A stretch of DNA of 21,474 nt from Chloroflexota bacterium. Its GTDB lineage: Bacteria > Chloroflexota > Dehalococcoidia > Lucifugimonadales > JADFKI01. Under the pieces are notes generated by a model. It was not told where the DNA came from, ran no database searches, and saw only the letters and a list, made by a program, of their open reading frames with translations. The DNA is taken from contig JADFKI010000021.1 in NCBI GenBank assembly GCA_022565015.1, positions 1 to 21,474 of the forward strand, written 5' to 3'. Every line of letters starts with the position of its first letter. Position 1 is the first letter of the stretch. Made by a program: the position numbers and the translations under genes. Below are positions 7,468 to 15,812 of the stretch, piece after piece.

Positions 7468-8187
7468 TCAACGAGGCCTGTTCGCCGCTGCCTGCTTCCT
7501 GGAGACTCCAAGCGTCGGGTTCCCTGCCCTGCCGTTGACGGTGTAGCCCTCGTGCACTCCATATACGGCCAGCTGCGTGCGATTGTCCATATGCAGCTTC
7601 TGCATGAGCGTCCTAACATGAGCCCGGACGGTATTTTCCGATATGAATAGAGAGGAGGCGATTTCCTTGTTGGTCGCGCCTTGAGCGATCAGCTCCAGCA
7701 CCTCTTTCTCTCGGTCGGTCAAGGACTCCCGTTCCGTGAGATCGGCGTTCAACGACTTCGAACCCCTGCGTGCAAGACCGGTCACCAGCTTAGTCGTCAG
7801 ATCGTCGGTCATTCCTACTCCGCCGGTGAGCACCTGGCGAATCTGCTGAATAAGGTCCGAGATATCGACCGACTTCATGACGTATCCCCTGGCGCCGGCC
7901 TGGATGGCCTCAAAGAGGTCGTCCTCGTCGTCGGATGCGGTGACGATGATTACGTCCACATTAGGAAGCTCTCTCCTGATGAGCCTCGTGGTGGCGACTC
8001 CATCCAGCCCTGACATATATAGGTCCATCAAGACTATGTTGACCTCGAGGTCCTTGGCTTTGTTCACCGCCTCAAATCCGTTTGAGGCCTCACCTACGAC
8101 TTCGATGTCCGTTTCGTCTTGCAGGAGTCTTACGATGCCCTGGCGAACTAAAACGTGATCGTCTACAACCAGTACACGCGCCGTCAT
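7468..8187 (-). CDS. LuxR/NarL-family response regulator
   Basis: The 239-aa protein has a receiver domain at residues 3-120, with acidic pair D9-D10, phospho-acceptor D55 (IVLMDLYMSG), conserved Thr in VTASDDE and Lys in YVMKSVD. A LuxR-type helix-turn-helix follows at about 150-215, with LTDREKEVLELIAQGATNKEIA and ENTVRAHVRTLMQKLH. The about 25-residue basic tail after the HTH is unusual and low in conserved features. A good Shine-Dalgarno (GAGGGG) lies 7 nt before the ATG. It starts 15 bp after the histidine kinase stop, so the two form a two-component operon. Lying directly upstream of the Wzz-like gene, it is a candidate regulator of the polysaccharide genes. Confidence 0.93.
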   Translation of the reverse strand: MTARVLVVDDHVLVRQGIVRLLQDETDIEVVGEASNGFEAVNKAKDLEVNIVLMDLYMSGLDGVATTRLIRRELPNVDVIIVTASDDEDDLFEAIQAGARGYVMKSVDISDLIQQIRQVLTGGVGMTDDLTTKLVTGLARRGSKSLNADLTERESLTDREKEVLELIAQGATNKEIASSLFISENTVRAHVRTLMQKLHMDNRTQLAVYGVHEGYTVNGRAGNPTLGVSRKQAAANRPR

Positions 8188-8202
8188 ATCAAATCCCCTC
8201 TC

Positions 8203-8958
8203 TTAGCCCTTCGCACCGATCTCTTCCAATGGTACAAAAAGCGTTACCTTCGTGCCTTCGCCGTGGGCAGACGTCACATAGAGCTTGCTGTTAATGGATT
8301 TCGCGCGTTCGCGCATATTGCTGATTCCGTAACGGTCGTCAGCGATTTCGCTAAAGTCAAAACCACAACCGGAATCACTAACCGTAACAAACAGTCCGCT
8401 TTCAGTAACCCGCAGGCTCACCTTCGCATCCTCGCATTGGCTGTGCTTGAAACAGTTCCAGAGAGCTTCCTGGACAAGCCTGGAGATCTCTCGAGCGAGC
8501 GCGCCTGGAATATGCAGGTCTGAGCATTTCTGTTCACCCTCCAGCTTTACTCGCAGCCCGGTAGTTTGAGAAAACTTCTCCACTTGTCCGCGAAGCTCGG
8601 CGGCGAGCCGTACATCACAGCTGCTCCGAGCGCTTAGCAATTTCAGAGTAGTCCTAAGCTCCTGGTACGCTTCCTGGGCAACCTCCTTGAGTCTCTGCGC
8701 GTCCGCGGCAAGCTCCGGATTGCTGTCCTCCAAGCGGGCCGCCAGGGAATTTAGCTCCATCTGCAGATACCAGACCTGCTGAGTTATCCCGTCATGCAGC
8801 TCCCTGGACAGCCACTTCAACATCTGCCCATTGTCGTCCGGCATGTCTTCGGCGGCCTCGGATTGGCGAGAGCCCCGTAGGACCGTCAAGCGGGGTGTGC
8901 GACCAAAGGCCTTCTGCGACTTCTGGTTGGTTTTGGATTTATCGTCTTGCTTCAACAT
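8203..8958 (-). CDS. NarL-type cytoplasmic sensor histidine kinase
   Basis: The HisKA_3 dimerisation domain contains LSRELHDGITQQVWYLQ with phospho-accepting His55 (counted from this start), followed by a HATPase_c domain. In the latter the N box is EALWNCFKHSQ, the G1 box DSGCGFDF, then YGISNMRERA and GEGTKVTLFVP. There is no transmembrane segment and no recognisable PAS, GAF or HAMP input domain, so it is probably soluble and senses through a partner or an unrecognised N-terminus. The frame is open back to TTG at 9123. The ATG at 8958 is preferred because AAGG lies about 10 nt upstream and the extra 55 residues look non-coding. It partners the response regulator encoded 15 bp downstream. 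Confidence 0.88.
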   Translation of the reverse strand: MLKQDDKSKTNQKSQKAFGRTPRLTVLRGSRQSEAAEDMPDDNGQMLKWLSRELHDGITQQVWYLQMELNSLAARLEDSNPELAADAQRLKEVAQEAYQELRTTLKLLSARSSCDVRLAAELRGQVEKFSQTTGLRVKLEGEQKCSDLHIPGALAREISRLVQEALWNCFKHSQCEDAKVSLRVTESGLFVTVSDSGCGFDFSEIADDRYGISNMRERAKSINSKLYVTSAHGEGTKVTLFVPLEEIGAKG

Positions 8959-9115
8959 TTGGCTATTACCTTGAATCTCCGAATCAACACTTCGGTGACT
9001 GACTTGATGTAAAGCGGGATTCCACGCTTCCATTAGGTGGCGGGCCACCACGTGCCATTTCCTCGCTGTGGCGTCCGTTCCCAAATTGCTTAGTCGTTGT
9101 GTGTAACTACCAATG

Positions 9116-9176
9116 GTGAACAAACGCGTGAACGTGAAGGGAACAGAAGTCCCTAGAAAGGAAATTTATGTGAACA
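9116..9176 (+). promoter_or_regulatory. Cluster of GTGAAC(A) boxes upstream of the histidine kinase
   Basis: GTGAACA occurs at 9116-9122 and 9170-9176, with GTGAACG at 9128-9134 (12 bp after the first, about one helical turn). The same heptamer occurs in the gap upstream of manC. Helical spacing and recurrence in two intergenic regions suggest a protein binding site. NarL-type regulators use heptamer pairs, so the response regulator encoded here is an obvious candidate. Confidence 0.35.
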
Positions 9177-9272
9177 AATTGGCTAGTCCGTATCGATATC
9201 ACGCCGACTAGGGAATCATGTCACCGAGGTATTGGTTCAGAGTACGGCGCCGTTTACGGCCGAGCCGGCAAC

Positions 9273-10790
9273 TCAGTCTTGACGATCGTATCTGTCCTCG
9301 AACCGCACGATATCGTCCTCGCCGAGGTAGCTGCCGGACTGGACCTCTATGATCTCCAGGGGAATGGTGCCGCAGTTTTCGAGCCTGTGCTTCACGCCAA
9401 CGGGGACGTATGTAGACTCGTTCTCAGTCAGGATGTACACTTCGTCGCCTATAGTCACGGTCGCCGTTCCGCTGACCACGACCCAGTGCTCGGCCCTGTG
9501 TTGATGCATCTGCAGTGACAGTGCGGCACCCGGATTTACGGTCAAGCGCTTCGTCTGAAAGCGGTGGCCCGAGTCCACGACCTCGTAGGAACCCCAGGGC
9601 CGGTGCACCTTGCGATGGTTCTCCTCTTCCGGCCGACCGTCGTCTTGGAGCCGCAAAACAATTTCCTTGACTTCCTGCACCCTGTCCTTATGGGCCACGA
9701 GGATGGCGTCGGGCGTTTCCACGACTATGACGTCATTGAGGCCCACGGCCGTCACAAGCCTGCTCTGGCCCATGATCACGGAATTGGTTATGCCTTGCAG
9801 GTATACGTCGCCGCTGACGACGTTGCCGGCCTCGTCCTTTTTGCCCTCATCCCAGACGGCCGACCAGGACCCTACGTCGGACCAGCCGGCGTTCAGCGGC
9901 ACAACCACGCAGCCGATGCCACTTCCTTCGCCGTTTTCCTCCTCAGCGATTGGAACCAGATGTTCCATTACCGCATAGTCGATGGAATCGCTGGGACACG
10001 CCGAGAACGCCTTCTCGTCGGGTCGGAAGAAGTTGCCGTCGGACCTGCCGTACGTGTGGGCCTGCTCGCAGGCGCCGGCTATGTCGGGCCTGAAGCTCTC
10101 AATGAGCCTCAGCCAGATGGAGCAGCGCATCATGAAAATGCCGCTGTTCCAGAGGTAGTTCTCGGACTCCAAGAACTTAACCGCCGTTTCGGCGTCCGGC
10201 TTCTCCACGAAGGCATCTACCACTCTTGGTCCGCCACCGTTCAGGGCCGTATGGGTGATGTCGCTCAGCTCCGACTCCAGGCCGTAGTCTGTAACGGGAA
10301 GTCCGGCCTTGATGTAGCCGTATCCCGTATGTGGCGTCCCGGGCACGATGCCGAAGGTGACGACGTTGTCACCCTCCGCCAGGATGGAACCGACTCGGAC
10401 CGCATGTTGAAAAACTTCGACGTCCTTGATGATATGGTCGGCTGGGGCCACCAGCATAACGGGATCGTCTGCCTGATCGCTCATGCCTTTGATGGCGTGC
10501 GCGGCCAGCGTAAGCGCGGGAGCGGTGTTTCGACCTTCGGGCTCCAGAACTATGAACGGATCGAGCTTGCCAAGCTGCCGGACCTGTTCGCTTATCAGAA
10601 ACCTGTGTTCCTCGTTGGACACGAATAGAGGTGCGCTTACATCGCTCAACCCATCGAGCCTGCATACGCATTCCTGAAGAAGCGTGCGTTCGCCGCTCAA
10701 AGTCAGGAACTGCTTTGGGTAGAACTTCCTTGAGAGTGGCCAGAGTCTGGTCCCTGAGCCACCGGCGAGAATGACCGGCTGGATAGTCAT
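9273..10790 (-). CDS. manC: Mannose-1-phosphate guanylyltransferase / mannose-6-phosphate isomerase
   Basis: The protein is of the bifunctional type II class (about 505 aa, the usual length is 460-490). The N-terminal nucleotidyltransferase has VILAGGSGTRLWPLSRKFYPKQFL (GTP-binding signature), EPEGRNTAPA, a FVEKPD motif that contacts the sugar phosphate, and WNSGIFMM. The C-terminal cupin domain has HRPWGSYEVVD, then SLQMHQHRAEHWVVVSGTA with metal-binding His residues of phosphomannose isomerase. It makes GDP-mannose for exopolysaccharide or glycan synthesis. ATG at 10790 is preferred over GTG at 10796 because GAGG lies 5 nt before it. It is transcribed toward the two-component genes, separated from them by about 150-300 bp depending on the kinase start. 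Confidence 0.95.
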   Translation of the reverse strand: MTIQPVILAGGSGTRLWPLSRKFYPKQFLTLSGERTLLQECVCRLDGLSDVSAPLFVSNEEHRFLISEQVRQLGKLDPFIVLEPEGRNTAPALTLAAHAIKGMSDQADDPVMLVAPADHIIKDVEVFQHAVRVGSILAEGDNVVTFGIVPGTPHTGYGYIKAGLPVTDYGLESELSDITHTALNGGGPRVVDAFVEKPDAETAVKFLESENYLWNSGIFMMRCSIWLRLIESFRPDIAGACEQAHTYGRSDGNFFRPDEKAFSACPSDSIDYAVMEHLVPIAEEENGEGSGIGCVVVPLNAGWSDVGSWSAVWDEGKKDEAGNVVSGDVYLQGITNSVIMGQSRLVTAVGLNDVIVVETPDAILVAHKDRVQEVKEIVLRLQDDGRPEEENHRKVHRPWGSYEVVDSGHRFQTKRLTVNPGAALSLQMHQHRAEHWVVVSGTATVTIGDEVYILTENESTYVPVGVKHRLENCGTIPLEIIEVQSGSYLGEDDIVRFEDRYDRQD

Positions 10791-10796
10791 GAACAC

Positions 10797-11092
10797 CTCG
10801 GGTAGTTTATGGTCGGGCGCCCGGCTTGCGAGAGCCAGATCCAGGAGTATTCCCGTCGCCTAAGTCCTGGTGATTTGTCAGTGCGAACTCGGGTTTCAAA
10901 CATTGGACGTTAGATTTCAACATACTTATGCTAACCCACGGAAGTGAACACGAAGGGGAAAACGTGGTTCCCGCTATAGAATACTAGGTGAACAGATGTG
11001 AATAGATATTTATCGAATGTTGTGAAAGGGGGCCTCGAGATGCCGGTTAGGGGAACAATCTCTACCGCGAATCGATGAGTGACTGGTTGAGG
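10797..11092. promoter_or_regulatory. Intergenic region upstream of manC with GTGAACA boxes
   Basis: This 296-bp gap holds no gene. It carries GTGAACA at 10944-10950 and 10988-10994, with variant GTGAATA at 10998-11004 (10 bp on) and GTGAAAG at 11022-11028. A GGGAA/TTCCC inverted repeat lies at about 10957-10973, and a TATTCTATAG-like AT-rich element on the - strand at about 10974-10984. No strong sigma-70 promoter or terminator stands out. Confidence 0.35.
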
Positions 11093-14000
11093 CTAGTCGC
11101 GGGGAATTCGGAGAATAGGCGCGCCCGCGTCGAACATGCCGTAGACTCGAAAGATTCCCCACATTCCCGCCTCGCGATATGGGCCCCTGTGGTTGCCGTA
11201 AATATAATCTCCCGGAAGCGCACCGGGGCCGCCTGCGCCCTCCGCAATCCGAAGGGTCAGCGCCTCCAGACCACCGATCTTGACTGAGTCTAGCACATCG
11301 CTACCCAGCCGTCCCGGCTCGAACGGCCAGCGATGACCCTCAATGCTGAAAACCTGGGACTGCTGGCTGTATGGCACGAGGACATGAACCCTGATCGGGT
11401 CGCCCAAGAAGGCCTGCATTGTCGGCGTGTTAAAGGCGGGCAGGTGCAGTGAGCTCTCGATGCCCGACCCTCCTCTGTTTACCACAGAATCCAGAGCGCT
11501 CAAAGGTTCCGTCCAGTAGTTCATTCCCAGAACTCCCTCGATGTCTTTCCGGTAGGGCATGACGTTGGTGCCGATTGTGAGGTCGCCATCCTGCATGATA
11601 AGCGTGAAGTCCCGATAGGCGTTGCCGTCGGGTGGCGCTACGACCACGGCCCACGACGACTCTTCAGAGGCATCCTCGCCGGTAAACGGGTCCGCGTAAG
11701 TCGAACCTTCAGGACCGACTATTATAGCGCCGTAGAGTCCAAGGGCCGGGTTGGTGATGACGTCGGCGCCATCCCTGACAAGCGCCGCCGTCTCGCCCAC
11801 GGCAGGGTGGGCATAGAACGTGAAGACCCTGGATTCCCCCGGAGCGACGGTCTGCGAGGGGTTGAAGCCGACGTCGATTCCATAAGACTTCTTTGGATCG
11901 AAGGCCAGCATGTCCGCATGAAATGACACCCGGCCCGATGCCGTCTCGTTGTCAAGCGTCACCTGGATGCAGTCGCCAACGTTGGCGTGCAAGACAAGGG
12001 GTTCGGCCTTCTTTTCGCCCGAGCGCCAGCCCTCGACGTCGCGTCGCAATGTGAAGACCTTTCCCGTGGTCCCGCCCAGCATCGGTAACGATGCGTCGAT
12101 GGCGACGACCTGAAACGACCTCGAGGGTGCATCCAACGGGCAGACATTCGAAGCGGATGTAGGAACGACCTCGCGACCGGGCAGTCTCCTTAGAGCGGTC
12201 TTCGCGCCGCCGTCGTGAACCCTCAACAGGCCCCAGCTGCCCTCCAGCAGCCTCGAAGCCCTGCCGTTGGAATAGATGTAGTCGCCGGACATGAGCTGAG
12301 GGCCGCCCGCCTGGGGAATCATCAAGTCGTATCTCTCGGATATTCCCAGATGTATCGTGCTGGTCGGCGGCGAGGTCAAGCTATAGGGCTCGACGCGGAA
12401 CCAGTGACCGTCTATATGCCATGTATGGATATCATTGGTCGCGCTCACCAGGGTCCTGACGACTATCGGGTCGCCCACAAATGCTTCAAGGATGGGCGTC
12501 GCGGGGTCGCCGTGCACCCAGCTGCTGAATACTTTCGACGGGTCACCCTCCCGCAAGACGAGCGGTTCCGCGCGCAGATTAAATGCGCTGCCGCTGGACC
12601 CCGTGACTCGGACGGTGGGGTGCTGGTCCTGGATGAACATGACCATCTCACGGAAGCTGCCGATAATGTCTCGGGAGACGACGGACTCGGTGTGAATGTC
12701 CACAATAGGTCCGCTCCTGATCTCCTCCCCGCTGAAAGGGCTGTGATATGTGGAATCGGGAGGCTCTGATATGAACGCGCCAAAGAGGCCGTGCTGCCAC
12801 CCGCTTATGGCGTTCACATGGTCGTGAAAATAGGCGGTCCCGAACTGGACGTCGGGATACCAGCGGTATCGAACGAACTCCGTGCTGACTATCTCTCCGA
12901 TGGCGTGATCGAACTCCAGGGGGGTCTCGAAGAGCAGGTAGTCGCCAAGGACCTCGCGAATCCTTTTCACCTCGAAGGTCGAGTCCTGGTCCATGCCTAC
13001 GCCAACCAGTGCGCCTCTCTGAAATCTGTCGGCGGAGGCCAGTGCTATCGAGGTGTCGCCGGACATGGAGCCTGCCGTCAGGCTCTCTCCTTCCACTTTG
13101 AAGGGCCGGATGGACTGCTCGTAGTTGAATCCCGTCGAAACGCCGTCGCTTGCCTGGATATCGAACTGGACGAAGTGGATGTGGATGTTCACCTTGCTGA
13201 ACCTGTTGCGGTCATTCTCGTCTTCGAGCTCGCTCCTCAGCGTGATGTCGGCACAGTCCTGACCCGCATTACCCCTTATAGCCAGGGGCACGCGCAGGTC
13301 GTTGTCGGCTCGAATCCGCTCCTCTTCTTCCTTCAGCACAAAAATCTGCCCCTGCTCGTCGATCAGATTGAACTTCTCGTTATACAGTATTGGCGTGGTG
13401 ATGACCTGTATGTTGAACTCCTGCGCCCTTGCACCGCTGGGGCACAGGCTCCACGGACCGTTTTGTCCGGGCGCCGGAAACTCGTTGCCGCTGCGTATCG
13501 GCTCCAGATAGGGCGTGGGGCCGTGATTTGGAGCAAAGGGAGGACGTTGCCCAAGATGAGGGCGCAGAAACGGGTAGGCTAACTTTCCGGTATTGGGATT
13601 GAAATACAGGGGCAGCCTCTCCCCGGGCCACTGTGAGGTGTAGCCCGGCCACTCCAAAGGGCTCTCGGCCTGGTTGAGGTAAAGGCGGCCCTCCCGGCTC
13701 CAGTCCATCACCGAGGCGTCGTAGCCGTTGGGCACGCCGGACGGAGGAAGCTGTCGCTCCACCCATGTCTGAAGATTCTCCGCGGTTATGTCGAAGGTCC
13801 GGCCTCTCCAGTCTACCTCCGTATTCACCAGCGCCTCCGACGTTACGGCAGCCCTGAATTTTCCCGCCCGGTCACGAAGCTCCACGAGGGGAGGCAGCGC
13901 GTCCTGCGATGCATCGCCGTCCTGCAGGGTGTTGTACACGCGCCATATCATCCACATGCCCGCGACGTAGTGATTCGCGACGTGGCAGTGTATCAGAAAA

Positions 14001-15484
14001 TCACCTGTGCTCTCCTGGCATCCGCCGCTGCCGCACTCGTTCTCGATATCAAAGGTCTCGGACGGACCAATGGACTGCGCGTCCACGCGGGCGGAGGCCT
14101 TGGGCATCAGCTCCGGGCGCTTGTTCAATCCGGTGTCGAAGGAGGTGTTCTCCGTACCGGGCTGTCTGCGCCACCGGATCGCCCCGCCATGCTCGTGGTG
14201 GACGTGAAATACCTCCGAGCCCCCATGTATCAGGCGCTTCTTGACCGGGTCTCCCAGGTAGGTTCGCGCAATCGGGGTTGCGGGGTCGCCAAAGGTATAT
14301 GAGCTGTATGCCATGGATATATCCGCAGCGCCGAAGGCGTCCGATTGCAGTTGCATTCGATTGAAAAATGGCTCGCTGCGGTAATTTATAGCGCGGGCGC
14401 CTGGTCGATACGCTCCCGTATACGGATCGACATCGAGCACCGGCTCGCCGTTCTTATCGAGGTGGCGGTAGCTCTCATCGCCTATCTCGTGATACACGAT
14501 CGCAAATTCACGGAAATCACTGCCGTCCGGGTCCCGAATTATGGCGGCCCAGCCGCTGAGCAGCTCCTTGCCTGTCAGGGTGTCGAGATATTCAGACCCC
14601 AGAGGCTCGACTATGACCGCGCCAAAGAGTCCGTGACTGGTCTGAAAGCGGTCCACGCCGTGACTGTGGAAGTAGTGCGTTCCCTCCGGCTCGTCACCGC
14701 CTATCATCCATTCATAGGTCACACTGGTATCGGGCGACGCGTAGGAATCAGGGTTGGCGGCGGTGGCCGCTTCCCGTGTTGCAGCGATGTATAGACCGGA
14801 GCCGTGAATGTGGATGCTTGCGGGCTCTTGCGCGTCTATGGCGTTTCGGAAGGTGAGGCGAAGGCAATCGCCCTGATTTGCCCTTATTATCAACGGCTGA
14901 ATGGCGTCTCCCTGCAGACCATGTGAGACCGCAGGGTCGGCGCCGCCCGCTCGCGCCAGGCGGTTCTGGGCCTCTTCTCTTCTGGCCCGCTCGAGACGCT
15001 CCTCCAACACAAACATGCGGCCATCTGGGTCGTAGTCCAGGAAGCGATTGAGCGTAATCTCGATGTCTATGGCCACGACGCGGTATTCACTGACCGGCGC
15101 ATCAGGACCGCAGAACGCGCCGGGCGCGACCGATTCCCCGCCTTCGCCACCTAAAAGAACTATTCCCTCGTTAGATTCGTGGCCGTTCGCGCCGGACTCG
15201 GCAAGCCGCTCTTCGAGGTCGCGCTGCAGGGCCTCTCCGGCTGAGCTAGGCTCGGCGTGGCTGTGTTCCGGCGTGTCGACGGAATGAGGGTGCGTCGTAG
15301 ATGGTGTGAGGGGCGATGCGGGCCCCGGGCCGATTAGCGGAGGCGGGGCGACCTGCGGAGCACTCCCACCGCGGCTGCAGGCGATGAGGACGAGTGCCCC
15401 AATTACCCACAGGACCAGCGCGATGACCGGCACGCTTCGGCCATCGGGCTTCCTGCCCACGGCATGTGGAACTCGTATTGCCAC
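11093..15484 (-). CDS. Giant six-cupredoxin multicopper oxidase, lipoprotein
   Basis: The protein has about 1463 aa. GTG at 15484 is chosen because GGGGGAG lies 5 nt upstream (the frame is open to 15514). A lipoprotein signal ends in LIAC (Cys36), then a low-complexity linker. Three repeats of about 400 aa each open with a C-P-x-x-A-P-like segment, Phe/Tyr-x-VVAID, and an ANxGDC strand, so each is a two-cupredoxin unit. Unit 1 has SIHIHG, HYFHSHG, FHVHHEH and HCHVANHYVAGMW (T1 ligands Cys500, His505, Met510). Unit 2 keeps NIHIHF, FHDH and IHTWHIDGHW but ends GDYIYSN instead of HCH. Unit 3 keeps almost none (SFHAD, FSIEGH, GDYIYGNH...GMW). A 150-aa insert separates units 1 and 2. Likely role: copper-dependent oxidation at the cell surface; substrate unknown. 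Confidence 0.9.
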   Translation of the reverse strand: MAIRVPHAVGRKPDGRSVPVIALVLWVIGALVLIACSRGGSAPQVAPPPLIGPGPASPLTPSTTHPHSVDTPEHSHAEPSSAGEALQRDLEERLAESGANGHESNEGIVLLGGEGGESVAPGAFCGPDAPVSEYRVVAIDIEITLNRFLDYDPDGRMFVLEERLERARREEAQNRLARAGGADPAVSHGLQGDAIQPLIIRANQGDCLRLTFRNAIDAQEPASIHIHGSGLYIAATREAATAANPDSYASPDTSVTYEWMIGGDEPEGTHYFHSHGVDRFQTSHGLFGAVIVEPLGSEYLDTLTGKELLSGWAAIIRDPDGSDFREFAIVYHEIGDESYRHLDKNGEPVLDVDPYTGAYRPGARAINYRSEPFFNRMQLQSDAFGAADISMAYSSYTFGDPATPIARTYLGDPVKKRLIHGGSEVFHVHHEHGGAIRWRRQPGTENTSFDTGLNKRPELMPKASARVDAQSIGPSETFDIENECGSGGCQESTGDFLIHCHVANHYVAGMWMIWRVYNTLQDGDASQDALPPLVELRDRAGKFRAAVTSEALVNTEVDWRGRTFDITAENLQTWVERQLPPSGVPNGYDASVMDWSREGRLYLNQAESPLEWPGYTSQWPGERLPLYFNPNTGKLAYPFLRPHLGQRPPFAPNHGPTPYLEPIRSGNEFPAPGQNGPWSLCPSGARAQEFNIQVITTPILYNEKFNLIDEQGQIFVLKEEEERIRADNDLRVPLAIRGNAGQDCADITLRSELEDENDRNRFSKVNIHIHFVQFDIQASDGVSTGFNYEQSIRPFKVEGESLTAGSMSGDTSIALASADRFQRGALVGVGMDQDSTFEVKRIREVLGDYLLFETPLEFDHAIGEIVSTEFVRYRWYPDVQFGTAYFHDHVNAISGWQHGLFGAFISEPPDSTYHSPFSGEEIRSGPIVDIHTESVVSRDIIGSFREMVMFIQDQHPTVRVTGSSGSAFNLRAEPLVLREGDPSKVFSSWVHGDPATPILEAFVGDPIVVRTLVSATNDIHTWHIDGHWFRVEPYSLTSPPTSTIHLGISERYDLMIPQAGGPQLMSGDYIYSNGRASRLLEGSWGLLRVHDGGAKTALRRLPGREVVPTSASNVCPLDAPSRSFQVVAIDASLPMLGGTTGKVFTLRRDVEGWRSGEKKAEPLVLHANVGDCIQVTLDNETASGRVSFHADMLAFDPKKSYGIDVGFNPSQTVAPGESRVFTFYAHPAVGETAALVRDGADVITNPALGLYGAIIVGPEGSTYADPFTGEDASEESSWAVVVAPPDGNAYRDFTLIMQDGDLTIGTNVMPYRKDIEGVLGMNYWTEPLSALDSVVNRGGSGIESSLHLPAFNTPTMQAFLGDPIRVHVLVPYSQQSQVFSIEGHRWPFEPGRLGSDVLDSVKIGGLEALTLRIAEGAGGPGALPGDYIYGNHRGPYREAGMWGIFRVYGMFDAGAPILRIPRD

Positions 15485-15608
15485 TCTTCTCCCCCGCACG
15501 CCCTCGAAGATCACCTTGAATAGGCCGAAGCGTCAGGCAGGAGCAACGCTCAACCGATTCTCCTTGGTCTCGGATGCTGAATGTCGCTGAGCGCCTCCCG
15601 ACACGTTA

Positions 15609-15616
15609 GTTCAATT
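15609..15616 (+). repeat. Left target-site duplication of the IS1595-type element
   Basis: The octamer GTTCAATT directly flanks the left inverted repeat and is repeated exactly at 17531-17538. Eight base pairs is the duplication length known for IS1595-family elements. Confidence 0.9.
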
Positions 15617-15639
15617 GGTGATTATCTACTTGACACGGG
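15617..15639 (+). repeat. Left terminal inverted repeat
   Basis: Starts GGTGATTATCTACTTGAC and ends ACGGG; 22 of 23 bases match the reverse complement of the right end. Confidence 0.92.
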
Positions 15640-15674
15640 GGATGGGCCATAGTAAAATAAGTACATGAAATCTA

Positions 15675-15800
15675 CTACTTCCCTTCTTTATCCTTCTCGT
15701 GGGCTAAACCGAACAGCTTATCCCGTAGCTTTTTGGGGAACAGTTTCTTCATGGCTTCGTCTTTGGTCAGTTCGATATCCTGTTTCTTCTTTTTAGGCAT
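15675..15800 (-). CDS. Small lysine-rich protein within the IS element (41 aa)
   Basis: A short frame starts ATG at 15800, back to back with the transposase gene (ATG 15813). It encodes MPKKKKQDIELTKDEAMKKL and then FPKKLRDKLFGLAHEKDK. The product is highly charged, with a predicted amphipathic helix and no membrane segment. The ribosome binding site is weak. Small basic frames beside IS1595-type transposases are something I recall having seen, but I cannot cite a family. It might bind DNA or modulate transposition, or be a chance frame. Confidence 0.45.
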   Translation of the reverse strand: MPKKKKQDIELTKDEAMKKLFPKKLRDKLFGLAHEKDKEGK

Positions 15801-15812
15801 AGGAGACCCCCG

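Noticed and set aside
9564..10628. Long open frame (354 codons) on the + strand opposite manC
   Set aside because: It mirrors manC in a high-GC gene. Its translation has no domain logic while the - strand frame has full manC motifs.
12791..13582. 263-codon + strand frame across the oxidase gene
   Set aside because: Antisense shadow of a gene with well-supported copper-site motifs.
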